From an uncultured Lachnospiraceae bacterium (GTDB lineage Bacteria > Bacillota > Clostridia > Lachnospirales > Lachnospiraceae): DNA of 63,151 nucleotides. Positions 1 to 8,942 of the stretch are shown here, one piece after another; within the stretch, counting starts at the first letter, position 1; each line of letters opens with the position of its first letter. The translations under genes and the position numbers were made by a program. Under the pieces are notes generated by a model. It was given only the letters and a program-made list of their open reading frames with translations. It was not told the DNA's origin and ran no database searches. The stretch covers positions 1-63,151 of the forward strand of contig CAKRFU010000016.1 of assembly GCA_934320845.1 (NCBI GenBank), in the 5' to 3' direction.

Positions 1-47
1 ACTGATGCAACGAATTTATAAAATATATTTATTATGGAGGTAATGAG

Positions 48-413
48 ATGACAACTCAGGAATTTATCGATGCTATCAAAGGCATGACAGTTTTAGAATT
101 AAATGATTTAGTAAAAGCTTGTGAGGAAGAATTTGGTGTTTCTGCAGCAGCAGGTGTTGTAGTTGCAGCAGGTGCAGCAGGTGCTGACGGAGCAGCTGAG
201 AAAGACGAGTTCGACGTAGAGCTTACAGAAGTTGGACCAAACAAAGTTAAGGTTATCAAGGTTGTTCGTGAAGTAACAGGTTTAGGACTTAAGGAAGCTA
301 AGGAAGTTGTTGACGGCGCTCCTAAGGTTCTTAAAGAAGGTGCTTCTAAAGATGAAGCTGAAGACATTAAGACAAAGATCGAAGCTGAAGGTGCTAAGGT
401 TACACTTAAATAA
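48..413 (+). CDS. rplL: 50S ribosomal protein L7/L12
   Basis: This is the 121-residue L7/L12 stalk protein of the large ribosomal subunit, which as dimers on L10 recruits translation GTPases. The sequence shows the three family parts in order: an N-terminal dimerisation helix region (about residues 1-35), an Ala/Gly-rich hinge (about 36-52), and the C-terminal factor-binding domain with the conserved run [18 protein letters not shown]. Length is normal for the family. A GGAGG site lies eight bases before the ATG. L10 (rplJ) is expected just upstream, outside the window, and a strong terminator follows at 463-501, so this looks like the last gene of the rplJL unit. Identification is certain. 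Confidence 0.98.
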   Translation: MTTQEFIDAIKGMTVLELNDLVKACEEEFGVSAAAGVVVAAGAAGADGAAEKDEFDVELTEVGPNKVKVIKVVREVTGLGLKEAKEVVDGAPKVLKEGASKDEAEDIKTKIEAEGAKVTLK

Positions 414-462
414 TTTACTGAACTTTTATAAGCAAAGTATTTATTGTCAGAATGGCAAAATA

Positions 463-501
463 AAAATACCTCATCGGAGAAATCCGGTGGGGTATTTTTT
501 T
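463..501 (+). terminator. Intrinsic terminator after rplL
   Basis: Two 16-base arms (463-478 and 483-498) pair almost perfectly, with two G-T wobbles, around a four-base loop, and run into a T tract. It ends the rplL transcript. Confidence 0.9.
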
Positions 502-559
502 GACTTTGTTCTCAGGGCAATATGGGATAAATTTGAGTGAATCAAGTTTTTTATGTACA

Positions 560-1396
560 CTATCGTATGTCAATTATTTGCGATAATGCTTTAGCAACGC
601 CATTTTCTTCATTTGACAAAGTAACAAAGTCTGCTTTTTCTTTTACAATATCAAGTGAGTTTTCCATTGCGACACCATATCCGCAATGTTCTATCATTTC
701 TATATCGTTTATATCATCACCAAATGCACAGATTTCATCAAGTGAAATGTTAATAAAATCGGCAATTTGTTGAATTGCATCAAGTTTGCTTGCCTTTTTG
801 TGGAAAAAAGTGTATGTATCCTCTCCACGATAATGAAAATATGCACAGCCGCATTTATCGGCAATAGCTTTTGCGTCATTGTCAGAGGAGATGTGTGCGA
901 CAATTTTGCAGGCTTCTTCCGGAAAAGGTTTGTCTATATCAAATGAAATTCCGGGAGAATGGTCTTGTTTTATATCGTTAAGGTTAAGTGTACCGCCGGA
1001 TTTTTTTGTATTTTTGGCAGGATTATTGTTGGTGTTGTCGGAATTGTAAGGGTATCTGTAAAGTGCTGTTGTTGTAGGGATTGCTATGTGTGAGATGTAA
1101 CCGTAATTTTTTAGTTCATCAATAATATTATTTGTCATGTCTACAGACATTGTCCGTGAATATATAAGTTTGCCGTTCTGATACACAAGTGTTCCGTCTG
1201 TAAGTATCTGAAAATCGGCATGAAGTTTATTTGCGTAATAAGCTGCACCTCCGATATATCTCGCAGTTGCAATTGCAACATGAATGCCTTTTTTTCGGCA
1301 GTTTTCAAATGCGGCTATGGTTTCGTCAGCTATATCTTTGTTGTTTTTTAAAGCAGTTCCGTCTAAATCGGTGACTATAAGTTTTGGCGTAAACAT
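560..1396 (-). CDS. Cof-type HAD-superfamily hydrolase
   Basis: A 278-residue member of the Cof/YidA branch of the haloacid-dehalogenase superfamily, cytoplasmic phosphatases of sugar phosphates, flavin precursors or nucleotides. The start at 1396 is chosen because AGGAG precedes it and the catalytic motif DLDGTALKNN follows directly; a longer reading frame upstream lacks a ribosome site. The C-terminal motif GDDINDIEMIEHCGYGVAMENS is the family's metal-binding motif IV, and a type II cap lies between. It sits alone, convergent with rplL and 72 bases downstream of the small cysteine-rich gene on the same strand. Substrate cannot be deduced. Confidence 0.9.
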   Translation of the reverse strand: MFTPKLIVTDLDGTALKNNKDIADETIAAFENCRKKGIHVAIATARYIGGAAYYANKLHADFQILTDGTLVYQNGKLIYSRTMSVDMTNNIIDELKNYGYISHIAIPTTTALYRYPYNSDNTNNNPAKNTKKSGGTLNLNDIKQDHSPGISFDIDKPFPEEACKIVAHISSDNDAKAIADKCGCAYFHYRGEDTYTFFHKKASKLDAIQQIADFINISLDEICAFGDDINDIEMIEHCGYGVAMENSLDIVKEKADFVTLSNEENGVAKALSQIIDIR

Positions 1397-1467
1397 TTTT
1401 TTCTCCTGTATAAATATTTTTTGATTTATTTTCGATATGCTTATTTTAACATGTCTGTGAAAATAAG

Positions 1468-1650
1468 TTAATGCCTGCATTTACATTTGGAACGCTTTTT
1501 GCAGGCTTTGCAGCAGCTGCATTTTTTACAGTCACAGAAAGTGTCGAGCATTTTTGAAACATCGTCCCATGAGCGTTTCATGCATATGGCTTTTCTGTCG
1601 AGACAGCAGTTGTATTGTGTTGCTTTTTTGATACAGTTTTTGAGATACAT
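1468..1650 (-). CDS. Small cysteine-rich protein, function unknown
   Basis: A 60-residue basic protein with about a dozen cysteines, most in the last 22 residues (CDCKKCSCCKACKKRSKCKC), plus a Cys-Cys pair near residue 15. There is no signal peptide, so it should be cytoplasmic, where such clusters usually bind zinc or another metal. The ATG at 1650 is preferred because AGGAGG lies 12 bases upstream; a TTG four codons earlier abuts the ribosome site. It is not the SCIFF peptide of radical-SAM maturation systems, whose spacing differs, and no SAM enzyme is nearby. It may share a transcript with the HAD gene downstream. The family is not recognised. Confidence 0.6.
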   Translation of the reverse strand: MYLKNCIKKATQYNCCLDRKAICMKRSWDDVSKMLDTFCDCKKCSCCKACKKRSKCKCRH

Positions 1651-1814
1651 AATACAAAACAACCTCCTGAGATTTTTGTCCCTTGCATCATTATATGAAA
1701 TTAAGATGAAATGTGTTAATCATTTGGTTACTATATTATGTTAATATTAAGTAAAAGTGATTTAAAAGGGAAATTGTAAGAGCGAAAAAACAAAGTTTTT
1801 GAGGGAGAAAATAA

Positions 1815-2465
1815 ATGGCAAATATTTTAATTGTGGAAGATGATACTACTATAAATGAAATGGTTGCAAGAAATTTAAAGATGGTCGGTCATAAATGCAC
1901 ACAAATATATGATGGCAGGGAAGGTCTTGAAATGATTGAAAAGGGTGACTTCGATTTGGTTTTGTTGGATGTAATGCTGCCCGGAATGTCGGGATTTGAG
2001 GTTATGGAAAAAACTAAAGATGTACCGGTTATTTTTGTGACTGCAAAGGGAGAACTTGATGACAAGCTGCATGGGTTGTCGATAGGGGCAGAGGATTATA
2101 TTGTAAAGCCTTTTGAAATTCTTGAATTGATTGCAAGGATAAACGTGGTTCTGCGCAGAACGAAAAAGAATGATGATGTTTTTAGGATAAGTGATGTTGA
2201 GGTACATCTTGACAGACACGACGTTTTTAAAAATGGAGAGAGGGTGCAGCTTGCACCACAGGAATATGAACTTTTGGAAGTGCTTATTTTAAACAGAAAC
2301 ATGGCGATGTCAAGGGAGAAACTTCTTGAACTTGCATGGGGATGGGATTATATGGGAGATACAAAGACGGTTGACGTACATATAAGAAAGCTCAGAAAAA
2401 AGCTTGGACTTGAAAAGAAAATCTGTACGATAAATAAACTTGGTTACAGATTGGAAACAGAATGA
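1815..2465 (+). CDS. OmpR/PhoB-family response regulator
   Basis: A 216-residue response regulator. The receiver domain (about 1-115) has the acidic pair D9-D10, the phospho-acceptor D52 in the context LVLLDVMLPG, T76 and the conserved lysine in VKPF. The C-terminal winged helix (about 125-214) has the PhoB-type motif QEYELLEVLILN and a recognition helix ending in TVDVHIRKLRKKL. It is followed 16 bases later by its partner kinase, so the pair is co-transcribed. The two exported paralogs just downstream are plausible targets. A GAGGGAG ribosome site precedes the ATG. Confidence 0.95.
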   Translation: MANILIVEDDTTINEMVARNLKMVGHKCTQIYDGREGLEMIEKGDFDLVLLDVMLPGMSGFEVMEKTKDVPVIFVTAKGELDDKLHGLSIGAEDYIVKPFEILELIARINVVLRRTKKNDDVFRISDVEVHLDRHDVFKNGERVQLAPQEYELLEVLILNRNMAMSREKLLELAWGWDYMGDTKTVDVHIRKLRKKLGLEKKICTINKLGYRLETE

Positions 2466-2481
2466 AAGAGGGGAGTCGGCT

Positions 2482-3867
2482 ATGAAATTGTGGCAGAAAT
2501 TGTACATTGTGCTTATAGTGCCTATATTGATAATTCTTAACATTGCAATATATTTATTGTTTGGCATTACATACAGACAGAATATTCAGGCAGAGAAAAA
2601 TCAGGCAATAGGGGATTTTGGAATGATAATAGACCAGATTTACGGTGAAATTCAGAGTTCCCAGATGCAGGATACAGACATAAAAAAAACAATTCAAAAG
2701 TACACAAATTATTATAAGCAGCAAAAAATTGAATTGGGATTGTGGGAAGGGAAAAATAAAAAGAAAATCTACGATTCTGATAAATCACATTTTAAAAATC
2801 AGCAAAAAAATATTACAGATAATAAAGTTGTTAAATGTTATATAGACGGTCATACAAGACTGATGGTTTTTAAGGTACAAAAATACGGAAAAACAATTTA
2901 TTATTTCGGATATGAAAAAACTTTATATAACTTAGACAGTATGTGGAAAAATATCAGAATTTATTATGCGGTTGGAAGTGTCGCAATATCAATTATTATG
3001 GCGATATTTATGGTGTTCGTTTTAAAGAGATGCATAAAGCCTGTTGTAAATCTGAATGAGACAGTTAAAAAAATGGCGGGCGGCGATTTGAAAACGAGAA
3101 CTGACATAAAGGGAAATGATGAATTGGCTGTCCTTGGGAAGAACATAAATATCATGGCGGAGACAATAGAAAAAAACATGAAACAGATTATGGATGAAGC
3201 TGAGCGAAAGCAGTGGTTTATTGATAATCTTGCACATGAAATGAAAACGCCGGTAACGGGTATTTGCGGTTTTGTTGAGTACATGGAGAGAGCAAAAATT
3301 TCTGAGGATGAAAGAATGGAATGCCTTGAGTTTATCGGGAATGAAGCCAGACGTATGCAAAATATGTCATATGAACTGCTTGACCTTGCAGTGATAAGAC
3401 ACTCCGATATAAAAAAAGAAAATATTAATATGAAGAAGTTTACAGACGGGCTTACAGACTGGCAGAAAAAGAGATTTGCGGATAAACACATTGATGCAAA
3501 GTGGGACGTTAAAACAGACAGGCTGTTTGGTGATGAGCAGCTTTTGGAAATGCTGCTTAGGAATATATTTGAAAATTCATTCAGGGCAACGGAGGAATAT
3601 GGAAAAATCAATACATATGTATATGAAACCGAGAATGAAACTGTTTTTAAGGTTGAGGACAACGGCTGCGGAATGAATCAGGAGGAAATTGAAAAGATAA
3701 AAGAGCCGTTTTATCGTGTTGATAAGTCAAGAAGCAGAAAGCAGGGAGGGACAGGACTTGGAGTATCACTTTGCCAGAAAATAGTTGAAAAACATGACGG
3801 AACATTGGAATACAGTTCGCAAAAAGGGGTAGGAACTACCGTTACAGTGAGAATACCGTTGCAGTAA
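2482..3867 (+). CDS. Sensor histidine kinase
   Basis: A 461-residue membrane sensor kinase. Transmembrane segments at about 7-28 and 162-181 enclose a lysine-rich extracellular sensing region of about 130 residues. A HAMP linker follows (about 182-235), then HisKA with phospho-acceptor H252 in LAHEMKTPV, and HATPase_c with N box RNIFENSFRA, G1 box DNGCGM and G2 GGTGLGVSL. The start at 2482 has GAGGGGAG upstream; earlier codons overlap the regulator gene. It should phosphorylate the upstream response regulator in response to an envelope signal. Ligand unknown. Confidence 0.93.
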   Translation: MKLWQKLYIVLIVPILIILNIAIYLLFGITYRQNIQAEKNQAIGDFGMIIDQIYGEIQSSQMQDTDIKKTIQKYTNYYKQQKIELGLWEGKNKKKIYDSDKSHFKNQQKNITDNKVVKCYIDGHTRLMVFKVQKYGKTIYYFGYEKTLYNLDSMWKNIRIYYAVGSVAISIIMAIFMVFVLKRCIKPVVNLNETVKKMAGGDLKTRTDIKGNDELAVLGKNINIMAETIEKNMKQIMDEAERKQWFIDNLAHEMKTPVTGICGFVEYMERAKISEDERMECLEFIGNEARRMQNMSYELLDLAVIRHSDIKKENINMKKFTDGLTDWQKKRFADKHIDAKWDVKTDRLFGDEQLLEMLLRNIFENSFRATEEYGKINTYVYETENETVFKVEDNGCGMNQEEIEKIKEPFYRVDKSRSRKQGGTGLGVSLCQKIVEKHDGTLEYSSQKGVGTTVTVRIPLQ

Positions 3868-3975
3868 TAATTTTTAAAATGTTTACCGTTTGATAACTTT
3901 ATGGTTGTTTTTTGATAAGGTAGGGAAGATATACTTGTCTTAACATAAAAAGTATAAAAAGGGAGGATGAGAGTT

Positions 3976-4878
3976 ATGAAACATAACAAAAAAATTTTAA
4001 TGATTGCAACAACCGCATTATTTACGGTGGGATGTATTGGTCTTATAGGAGCGATGAAATATCAAAATATAAAGACCGAGGCATCAGATATCAAAGAAAC
4101 TGATGTGGCAAAAGCAGGAGTTGATGCATCGAGTGATTGTCTGGAAGGAGAAACACCTTATATTGAGGATGACAACAACAATCTGCAGCTGGTAACTAAG
4201 GATGAATATGAGTATAAGGGTTATACAATATCATTTATACAAATTAAGAATAAAAATACAGGTGTTTATGTTTCGGATGATGAACAAACCGGAGATTTCG
4301 GATACAAGGCATTATTTAAAAAAGTGATTGATTGTGCTGAGGAGAATAATTGGAGCCAGATTAAGGAATTAAAAGGCAAAAAAGGTGTAATACGGGCGTA
4401 TGTAGAGTGGCGCAGAGATGAGGACAAAATAGTAGACGGTAAATTTTACGGATATTTAAAGAGAAGATTCAGCATGGACTTCCTTTCAACGGATGGGAAT
4501 GAGAGAAATATGGCTGCCAGTTTTAATTTTGAACCGGAAACAGGTAAATATCTGAGCATATACAGAAAGGCAAGCGGTACAAAACCGGGAAGTGATGACA
4601 GATATGAAGATGGAGCGGTTGCAAAGGCATATCCGGAAATTGCAGAAAAATTGAAAAACAGAGATGAAAAGAAAAAGCTGTTTGCTGAATATGCACAGAA
4701 AGCAAAGAAAGAATTGGAAAATGTGTGGGGAATAGAAATTTATGGAGATTTTACAGAGAAGAGAACAGGTTATGATATAGGCATGGTAATGCTTAGAGGA
4801 AAAACAAAATCGGGTGAAGATACAATGACAGAATATGATATGTTAGGAGACCATATTGTAGATTTCTATTATATGTAA
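3976..4878 (+). CDS. Exported or membrane-anchored protein, tandem paralog 1
   Basis: A 300-residue protein with a positively charged N terminus and a hydrophobic segment (about 8-28), then a hydrophilic Lys/Glu/Asp-rich body. The segment contains a cysteine after TVG, but the hydrophobic stretch continues beyond it and the lipobox is poor, so an uncleaved anchor is more likely than a lipoprotein. The start at 3976 has GGGAGG upstream. It lies 108 bases after the histidine kinase and 22 bases before a paralog. The body has paired features shared with the paralog, including KGKK, WRRDEDKIVDGKFYG and a C-terminal YD(M/L)(L/I)GD block. No known domain is recognised. It may report to, or be regulated by, the adjacent two-component system. 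Confidence 0.75.
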   Translation: MKHNKKILMIATTALFTVGCIGLIGAMKYQNIKTEASDIKETDVAKAGVDASSDCLEGETPYIEDDNNNLQLVTKDEYEYKGYTISFIQIKNKNTGVYVSDDEQTGDFGYKALFKKVIDCAEENNWSQIKELKGKKGVIRAYVEWRRDEDKIVDGKFYGYLKRRFSMDFLSTDGNERNMAASFNFEPETGKYLSIYRKASGTKPGSDDRYEDGAVAKAYPEIAEKLKNRDEKKKLFAEYAQKAKKELENVWGIEIYGDFTEKRTGYDIGMVMLRGKTKSGEDTMTEYDMLGDHIVDFYYM

Positions 4879-4900
4879 AAGTAAAATGGGAGGGAAAGTT

Positions 4901-5872
4901 ATGAAATACAATAAAAAAATTTTAATGGTTGCAACGACTGCATTATTTACTGTGGGATGCATTGGTCTTATAGGAGCAATGAAGTACCAAAATATAAAGA
5001 CCGAGGCATCAGATATTAAAGCGAACGATGTGGCAAAAGTAGGAGTTGATGCGTCAAGTGAAAGTATGGAGGGGGAGACTCCTTCAGAGGGCGAGAGAAA
5101 AATGACGAAGGAGGTAGTGGAAGAATATTCTTATAAGGGATATGAAATTTCTTTCATAAGATATAAAGACGCAAAAACAGGAAAGTATCTTTCTGATGCT
5201 GAAAAGTCAAGTGATTATGGTTATAAAAGAACTTTCAGAGAAATTATTGATGAATCAGAAAACAGCGGCTGGAATTATATGTTAAAGGAACTTAAGGGAA
5301 AGAAGAATAAGATAACAGCGGAAATCGACTGGAAGAGAGATGAAGATAAAATTGTAAACGGAAAATTTTATGGGGATCTTATCAGAGAAAGCCGCATAGT
5401 TTTTAAAGCACCAATTATATTTGATGATGACAGCATTATACAAATGGAGATTATGGCATCTTTTGATACTGTAGCAGAAAGCGGTGATTATCTGTGGGGA
5501 TGTAAATCGCAGAGTACAGACCTCACCGAGTATTGTGGACAGTGGGGAGATGCATATAATGAACATAATATAAAGAATGTTAAGGGAAAATTGAAAAAGT
5601 ATGAGGCTGCTTATAAGAATAAAAAAGAAGCCAATAAGTATTTGAAGATGGCTAAAGATAAGATAAAAAAGGAAATGAAAGATGTATACGGTATAAATAT
5701 TGTTAAAGAAACAAAAGATGATGATACCTATGAAAAATATAATATGTGGAAGCAGGACATGCTGCAGGGATGTGTTACTCTTTTTGGCAAGACAGATGAT
5801 GGTCATACCGTGGAGGTCAAATATGATCTGATAGGAGATTATGTGGTATCATGGCATCATAAATATTGGTAA
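4901..5872 (+). CDS. Exported or membrane-anchored protein, tandem paralog 2
   Basis: A 323-residue protein closely related to the gene just upstream. The first 50 or so residues, covering the anchor and the linker IKTEASDIK, are almost identical to paralog 1, at nucleotide level as well, while the rest is only moderately similar. Shared body landmarks include YSYKGYEISFI, a DWKRDEDKIVNGKFYG block and a C-terminal YDLIGDYVV. The start at 4901 follows GGGAGGG. The two genes form one transcript by spacing. Function unknown; the pattern fits a duplication whose exposed parts have diverged. Confidence 0.75.
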   Translation: MKYNKKILMVATTALFTVGCIGLIGAMKYQNIKTEASDIKANDVAKVGVDASSESMEGETPSEGERKMTKEVVEEYSYKGYEISFIRYKDAKTGKYLSDAEKSSDYGYKRTFREIIDESENSGWNYMLKELKGKKNKITAEIDWKRDEDKIVNGKFYGDLIRESRIVFKAPIIFDDDSIIQMEIMASFDTVAESGDYLWGCKSQSTDLTEYCGQWGDAYNEHNIKNVKGKLKKYEAAYKNKKEANKYLKMAKDKIKKEMKDVYGINIVKETKDDDTYEKYNMWKQDMLQGCVTLFGKTDDGHTVEVKYDLIGDYVVSWHHKYW

Positions 5873-5997
5873 TAAGAACAATTATACATATTGATGGCTG
5901 AAAGATAGCAGTTGACTATAATGTAATCGGTGCTTATATTAATAATTAGAAATAAGGGAACTGATTAACGATTTGTATTAAAATGGAGACATACAAT

Positions 5998-6759
5998 ATG
6001 AAATATGCATTGATTACAGGTGGTACAAGCGGTATAGGGTTTGCTATGGCAGGGGAATTTCTTGATAGAGGTTATGGAGTGATACTAGCTTCTTCAAGCA
6101 GAAAAAATCTTGCCATAGCAAAAAGAAAACTTGAAGTTAAGAAGTCGAAAATTGTGAAAAGCACAAAACAGATAATCATTATCGAACAGGATTTAAGCAT
6201 ATCCGGTGGAGCAGAAAAGCTGTATCATAAGGTGAAAACTTTGGGGACAGATGTTGAAATTGTTGTCAATAATGCAGGCTTTGGTCTGTTAGGTGGGACA
6301 GAAAGTATAAATATAAATGATGATAAAAAAATGATACAGTTAAATGTAACTACACCGGTTTGTCTTTGCAAATTGTTTCTTCGTGATATGTATGAAAATG
6401 GCAGGGGGAAAATTCTCAATGTGGCTTCGACAGGTGCTTTTCAGCCGGGACCTTATACGTCCACGTATTTTGCAAGCAAATCATTTCTGTACAGCTACAG
6501 CAGAGCAATAAGGCAGGAAGCGGCGGCAAGAGGTGTGATTGTAAGTACATTGTGTCCGGGAACGACCAGAACAAAGTTTTTTGAAAAGGCAGGTCAAAAG
6601 ACACCGATATGGGCAATGTCGGCAGAGAAAACGGCAAAAATTGCGGTTGATGGACTGATGCGTAACAGGGGCGTGATAGTACCCGGAGTTATAAATAATA
6701 TTTTAAGAATTGTGCCTTCCGGTGTAAAGATGTATTTTGTGGAGATGTTAAAGAAGTAA
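5998..6759 (+). CDS. Short-chain dehydrogenase/reductase (SDR)
   Basis: A 253-residue classical SDR, a cytosolic NAD(P)-dependent oxidoreductase. It has the Rossmann motif TGGTSGIG at residues 7-14, NNAG at 91-94, catalytic S144, and YFASK giving Y157 and K161. The C-terminal part (KTAKIAVDGLMRNRGVIVPG) resembles DltE/YciK-like SDRs that act on acyl or keto substrates. The ATG at 5998 is preferred over one five codons earlier because the earlier codon overlaps GGAGA, which then lies nine bases before 5998. It is 125 bases beyond the paralog pair, so co-transcription is uncertain. Substrate unknown. Confidence 0.9.
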   Translation: MKYALITGGTSGIGFAMAGEFLDRGYGVILASSSRKNLAIAKRKLEVKKSKIVKSTKQIIIIEQDLSISGGAEKLYHKVKTLGTDVEIVVNNAGFGLLGGTESININDDKKMIQLNVTTPVCLCKLFLRDMYENGRGKILNVASTGAFQPGPYTSTYFASKSFLYSYSRAIRQEAAARGVIVSTLCPGTTRTKFFEKAGQKTPIWAMSAEKTAKIAVDGLMRNRGVIVPGVINNILRIVPSGVKMYFVEMLKK

Positions 6760-6762
6760 AAA

Positions 6763-6797
6763 ATGGGCATCAGCTTTTGCTGAATGCCCATAAATTT
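6763..6797. terminator. Bidirectional terminator embedded in a gene end
   Basis: Arms ATGGGCATCAGC and GCTGAATGCCCAT pair with a single bulged A around TTTT, with T tracts on both strands. It serves the SDR gene on the plus strand and the C39 peptidase on the minus strand; the peptidase's last codons and stop lie inside the hairpin. Confidence 0.88.
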
Positions 6798-7645
6798 TTT
6801 ATCTGTTTTTCGAGTGTCTCATAACTCCAAATTTTACTGCGTGAGCGGCTGTTTGGGTCATTTACTTTTATCTGTCCGTTTTCTTCTTTTGAAAGTACAA
6901 TAAAATGTCCCGCTGTTGTAAAGTCTCCGGGCCGCATGCTGCATATTATAGGTTCGTTATTTTCAAGATGTGAAAATATACTGTTTTTGCTCAATGGAAT
7001 TTCAGTGCCTGTTATACCGAATGAAGATGCGCCCTCGGTCATTATATTCCATGAAGTTCCCGTTCCTTCTATATAATAACCGTTTTTCTCGGCAAATTTT
7101 GCGACTTTGTAGGGTGTAATGTTTTTGTTATCTGTAAGTCCTGAGATTACCATTGAAAGGCAGGTTGGGGCACAGCCGGATATTCCGATGTCAGAACTTC
7201 CGTAGGATGCATAGCCCCAGCGTTTATCCCACTGAATAAGGAGAGGAACACCTTCTGAAAGTTCTTTTTCGGTGATATTTCCATGTGATTTGTTGTCTGC
7301 ATTAGGATAACCTTTTACAAAGTCTATCATTTCAGGAGTGTTACAAAGAGAAACAAGGAGACTTTCAGGGTAAGCAGAGGTATTTTTATAAATGGTTTTA
7401 AATTCAGGATATTTTTGTGATAGTGAATAAAGTTTATTTTTTACCTCATGGTCGTTTAGTTTTTCAGGTGTTGCGGCTTTGTATTTTGCAGTCAAATCAC
7501 TGCTGGAATTAAATACGGTATATACAATATCGGATGCGGTGCTTATAATTTTTGGTGCCAGCCAGAATACGGTTAAAAATAAAAGTATTACGAGTGTAAA
7601 TTTTTGAAATCTTCTTTTTCTTTTTTTGTATTTTCTTGTGTTCAT
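6770..7645 (-). CDS. Membrane-anchored C39-like cysteine peptidase
   Basis: A 291-residue protein with a very basic N terminus (KYKKRKRRFQK), one transmembrane helix (about 17-36) and an extracellular domain of the Peptidase_C39_2 type. Catalytic residues fit C158 in SGCAPTCL, H247 in AGHFIVL and the following VNDPNS as the Asn/Asp position, with W139 and W143 in the entry motif QWDKRWGY. Secreted relatives cleave peptides or wall-associated substrates. The start at 7645 has GGGAGG upstream. It lies about 200 bases downstream of the VanRS-like pair on the same strand, which may regulate it. Its gene end is shared with a bidirectional terminator. Confidence 0.88.
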   Translation of the reverse strand: MNTRKYKKRKRRFQKFTLVILLFLTVFWLAPKIISTASDIVYTVFNSSSDLTAKYKAATPEKLNDHEVKNKLYSLSQKYPEFKTIYKNTSAYPESLLVSLCNTPEMIDFVKGYPNADNKSHGNITEKELSEGVPLLIQWDKRWGYASYGSSDIGISGCAPTCLSMVISGLTDNKNITPYKVAKFAEKNGYYIEGTGTSWNIMTEGASSFGITGTEIPLSKNSIFSHLENNEPIICSMRPGDFTTAGHFIVLSKEENGQIKVNDPNSRSRSKIWSYETLEKQIKNLWAFSKS

Positions 7646-7845
7646 AAAAGCTCCCTCCCAGTACAATGAAAATTAAATGTTTGGTCAATGTATCAATTAT
7701 TCGTTGTACTAATTACGCCGTTGTAACGTGTTACGTTGTACAGGTATTATTTTAGAACAAAGGAAAATATTTTGTTTTAAGAAAAACATAAGCAAAACTT
7801 ACAATATTCTTGCATTTAGTGTAAAAATATAGATGAAAGTAAATC

Positions 7846-8919
7846 CTAATTATTAAAAACAATCTCAAAAGTGATACTTTCATCTTCACTTTTTGCATTT
7901 ATCTGTCCGCTGTGAAGTTCGACTATTTCTTTTGCAATGGCTAGTCCAAGCCCGGCACCGCCGGTTGTTGAGGTTCTTGAAGAGTCGAGCCTGAAAAATT
8001 GTTCAAATATGCGGTCAAGTTTTTCAGGTGAAATTGTCTTGCCATGATTTTTAAAGAGAATATGTATATTGTTATTCTCGCTTGTGAGTGTACAGGTGAT
8101 TTTTGTGTGTTCATAGCTGTAATTTATTGCGTTGCGGATAAGATTGTCAAATACCCGTGACAGCTTATCGGGGTCACACATAAAGTATATATCAGGTGTG
8201 ATTTCGAGAGTCCAGCTAAGGTTGTGTTCTGACAAAACAGGAATAAATTCACTGCATATCTGCTCAAGCATACGGCTCAGATTGACTTTTTCAATATCAA
8301 GTTCAATGTTTGTGAGATTGAAACGTGTAATATCAAAAAATTCATTTATTAAATCTTCAAGACGTTCAGCTTTATTAAGTGCTATTGAAGTATATTTTTC
8401 GCGTGTATTGTCAGGAATATCAGGCTCGTCATTCAATAACGTAAGATACCCGATAACGCTTGTAAGCGGTGTTTTAAGGTCGTGTGCGAGATAGACTATC
8501 AGGTCATTTTTTCTTTGTTCTGCTTCTTTTGCAAGCATTGAATTGTGAATTGCATTTTCTCTTACGGAATTAAGTTCATCCTGAATGGATTTTAAATCTT
8601 CTGACAAGACTATCGGTTGTTCGGTCTGCATTGTAAGCTTTTTTGAAGCATGCAGAATTTCATTGATGTAGCGGGTCCATTTTACAAGAAAAGATAAAGT
8701 GACAATAAACCATGTTACAAAGCAAAGAAAACCGCCGATAAACCATTTGTGCGTGTCTATAGATTTAAGCAGAATATATTCAGGGTCATCGGGATACCAT
8801 ATTTTTCTTGAACATATGGCAGCAGCCGAAATGAATATAACAAATACAAGGACGATAAATCCGATTACGGTAAGCATATAACGCCTGATAAGTTTTTTGG
8901 TAAGACTGTTGTTTTTCAT
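7846..8919 (-). CDS. VanS-like sensor histidine kinase
   Basis: A 357-residue kinase with two transmembrane helices (about 14-34 and 60-78) and a short extracellular loop of about 25 residues, so it senses within the membrane or through a partner. A linker follows, then HisKA with H146 in YLAHDLKTPL, N box DNLIRNAINYS, and a G2 box TGGAGLGLAIAKEI. Layout and motifs match VanS-type kinases of Clostridia. It lies 23 bases after its response regulator. There are no vanHAX-type ligase genes nearby, so glycopeptide resistance is not implied. Confidence 0.92.
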   Translation of the reverse strand: MKNNSLTKKLIRRYMLTVIGFIVLVFVIFISAAAICSRKIWYPDDPEYILLKSIDTHKWFIGGFLCFVTWFIVTLSFLVKWTRYINEILHASKKLTMQTEQPIVLSEDLKSIQDELNSVRENAIHNSMLAKEAEQRKNDLIVYLAHDLKTPLTSVIGYLTLLNDEPDIPDNTREKYTSIALNKAERLEDLINEFFDITRFNLTNIELDIEKVNLSRMLEQICSEFIPVLSEHNLSWTLEITPDIYFMCDPDKLSRVFDNLIRNAINYSYEHTKITCTLTSENNNIHILFKNHGKTISPEKLDRIFEQFFRLDSSRTSTTGGAGLGLAIAKEIVELHSGQINAKSEDESITFEIVFNN

Positions 8920-8942
8920 GTGACACCTCTGTTTGTAATAGT

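Noticed and set aside
56..367. Long frame antisense to rplL
   Set aside because: It lies entirely within rplL, has no ribosome site, and is Ser/Thr/Ala-rich as expected from the complement of an Ala-rich gene.
1468..1650. SCIFF-type ribosomal peptide precursor
   Set aside because: Cysteine number and spacing do not match, and no radical-SAM partner is adjacent.
2964..3662. 232-codon frame antisense to the first histidine kinase
   Set aside because: The plus-strand kinase domains are unambiguous over the same bases; the antisense product is Ser/Phe-rich with no recognisable domain.
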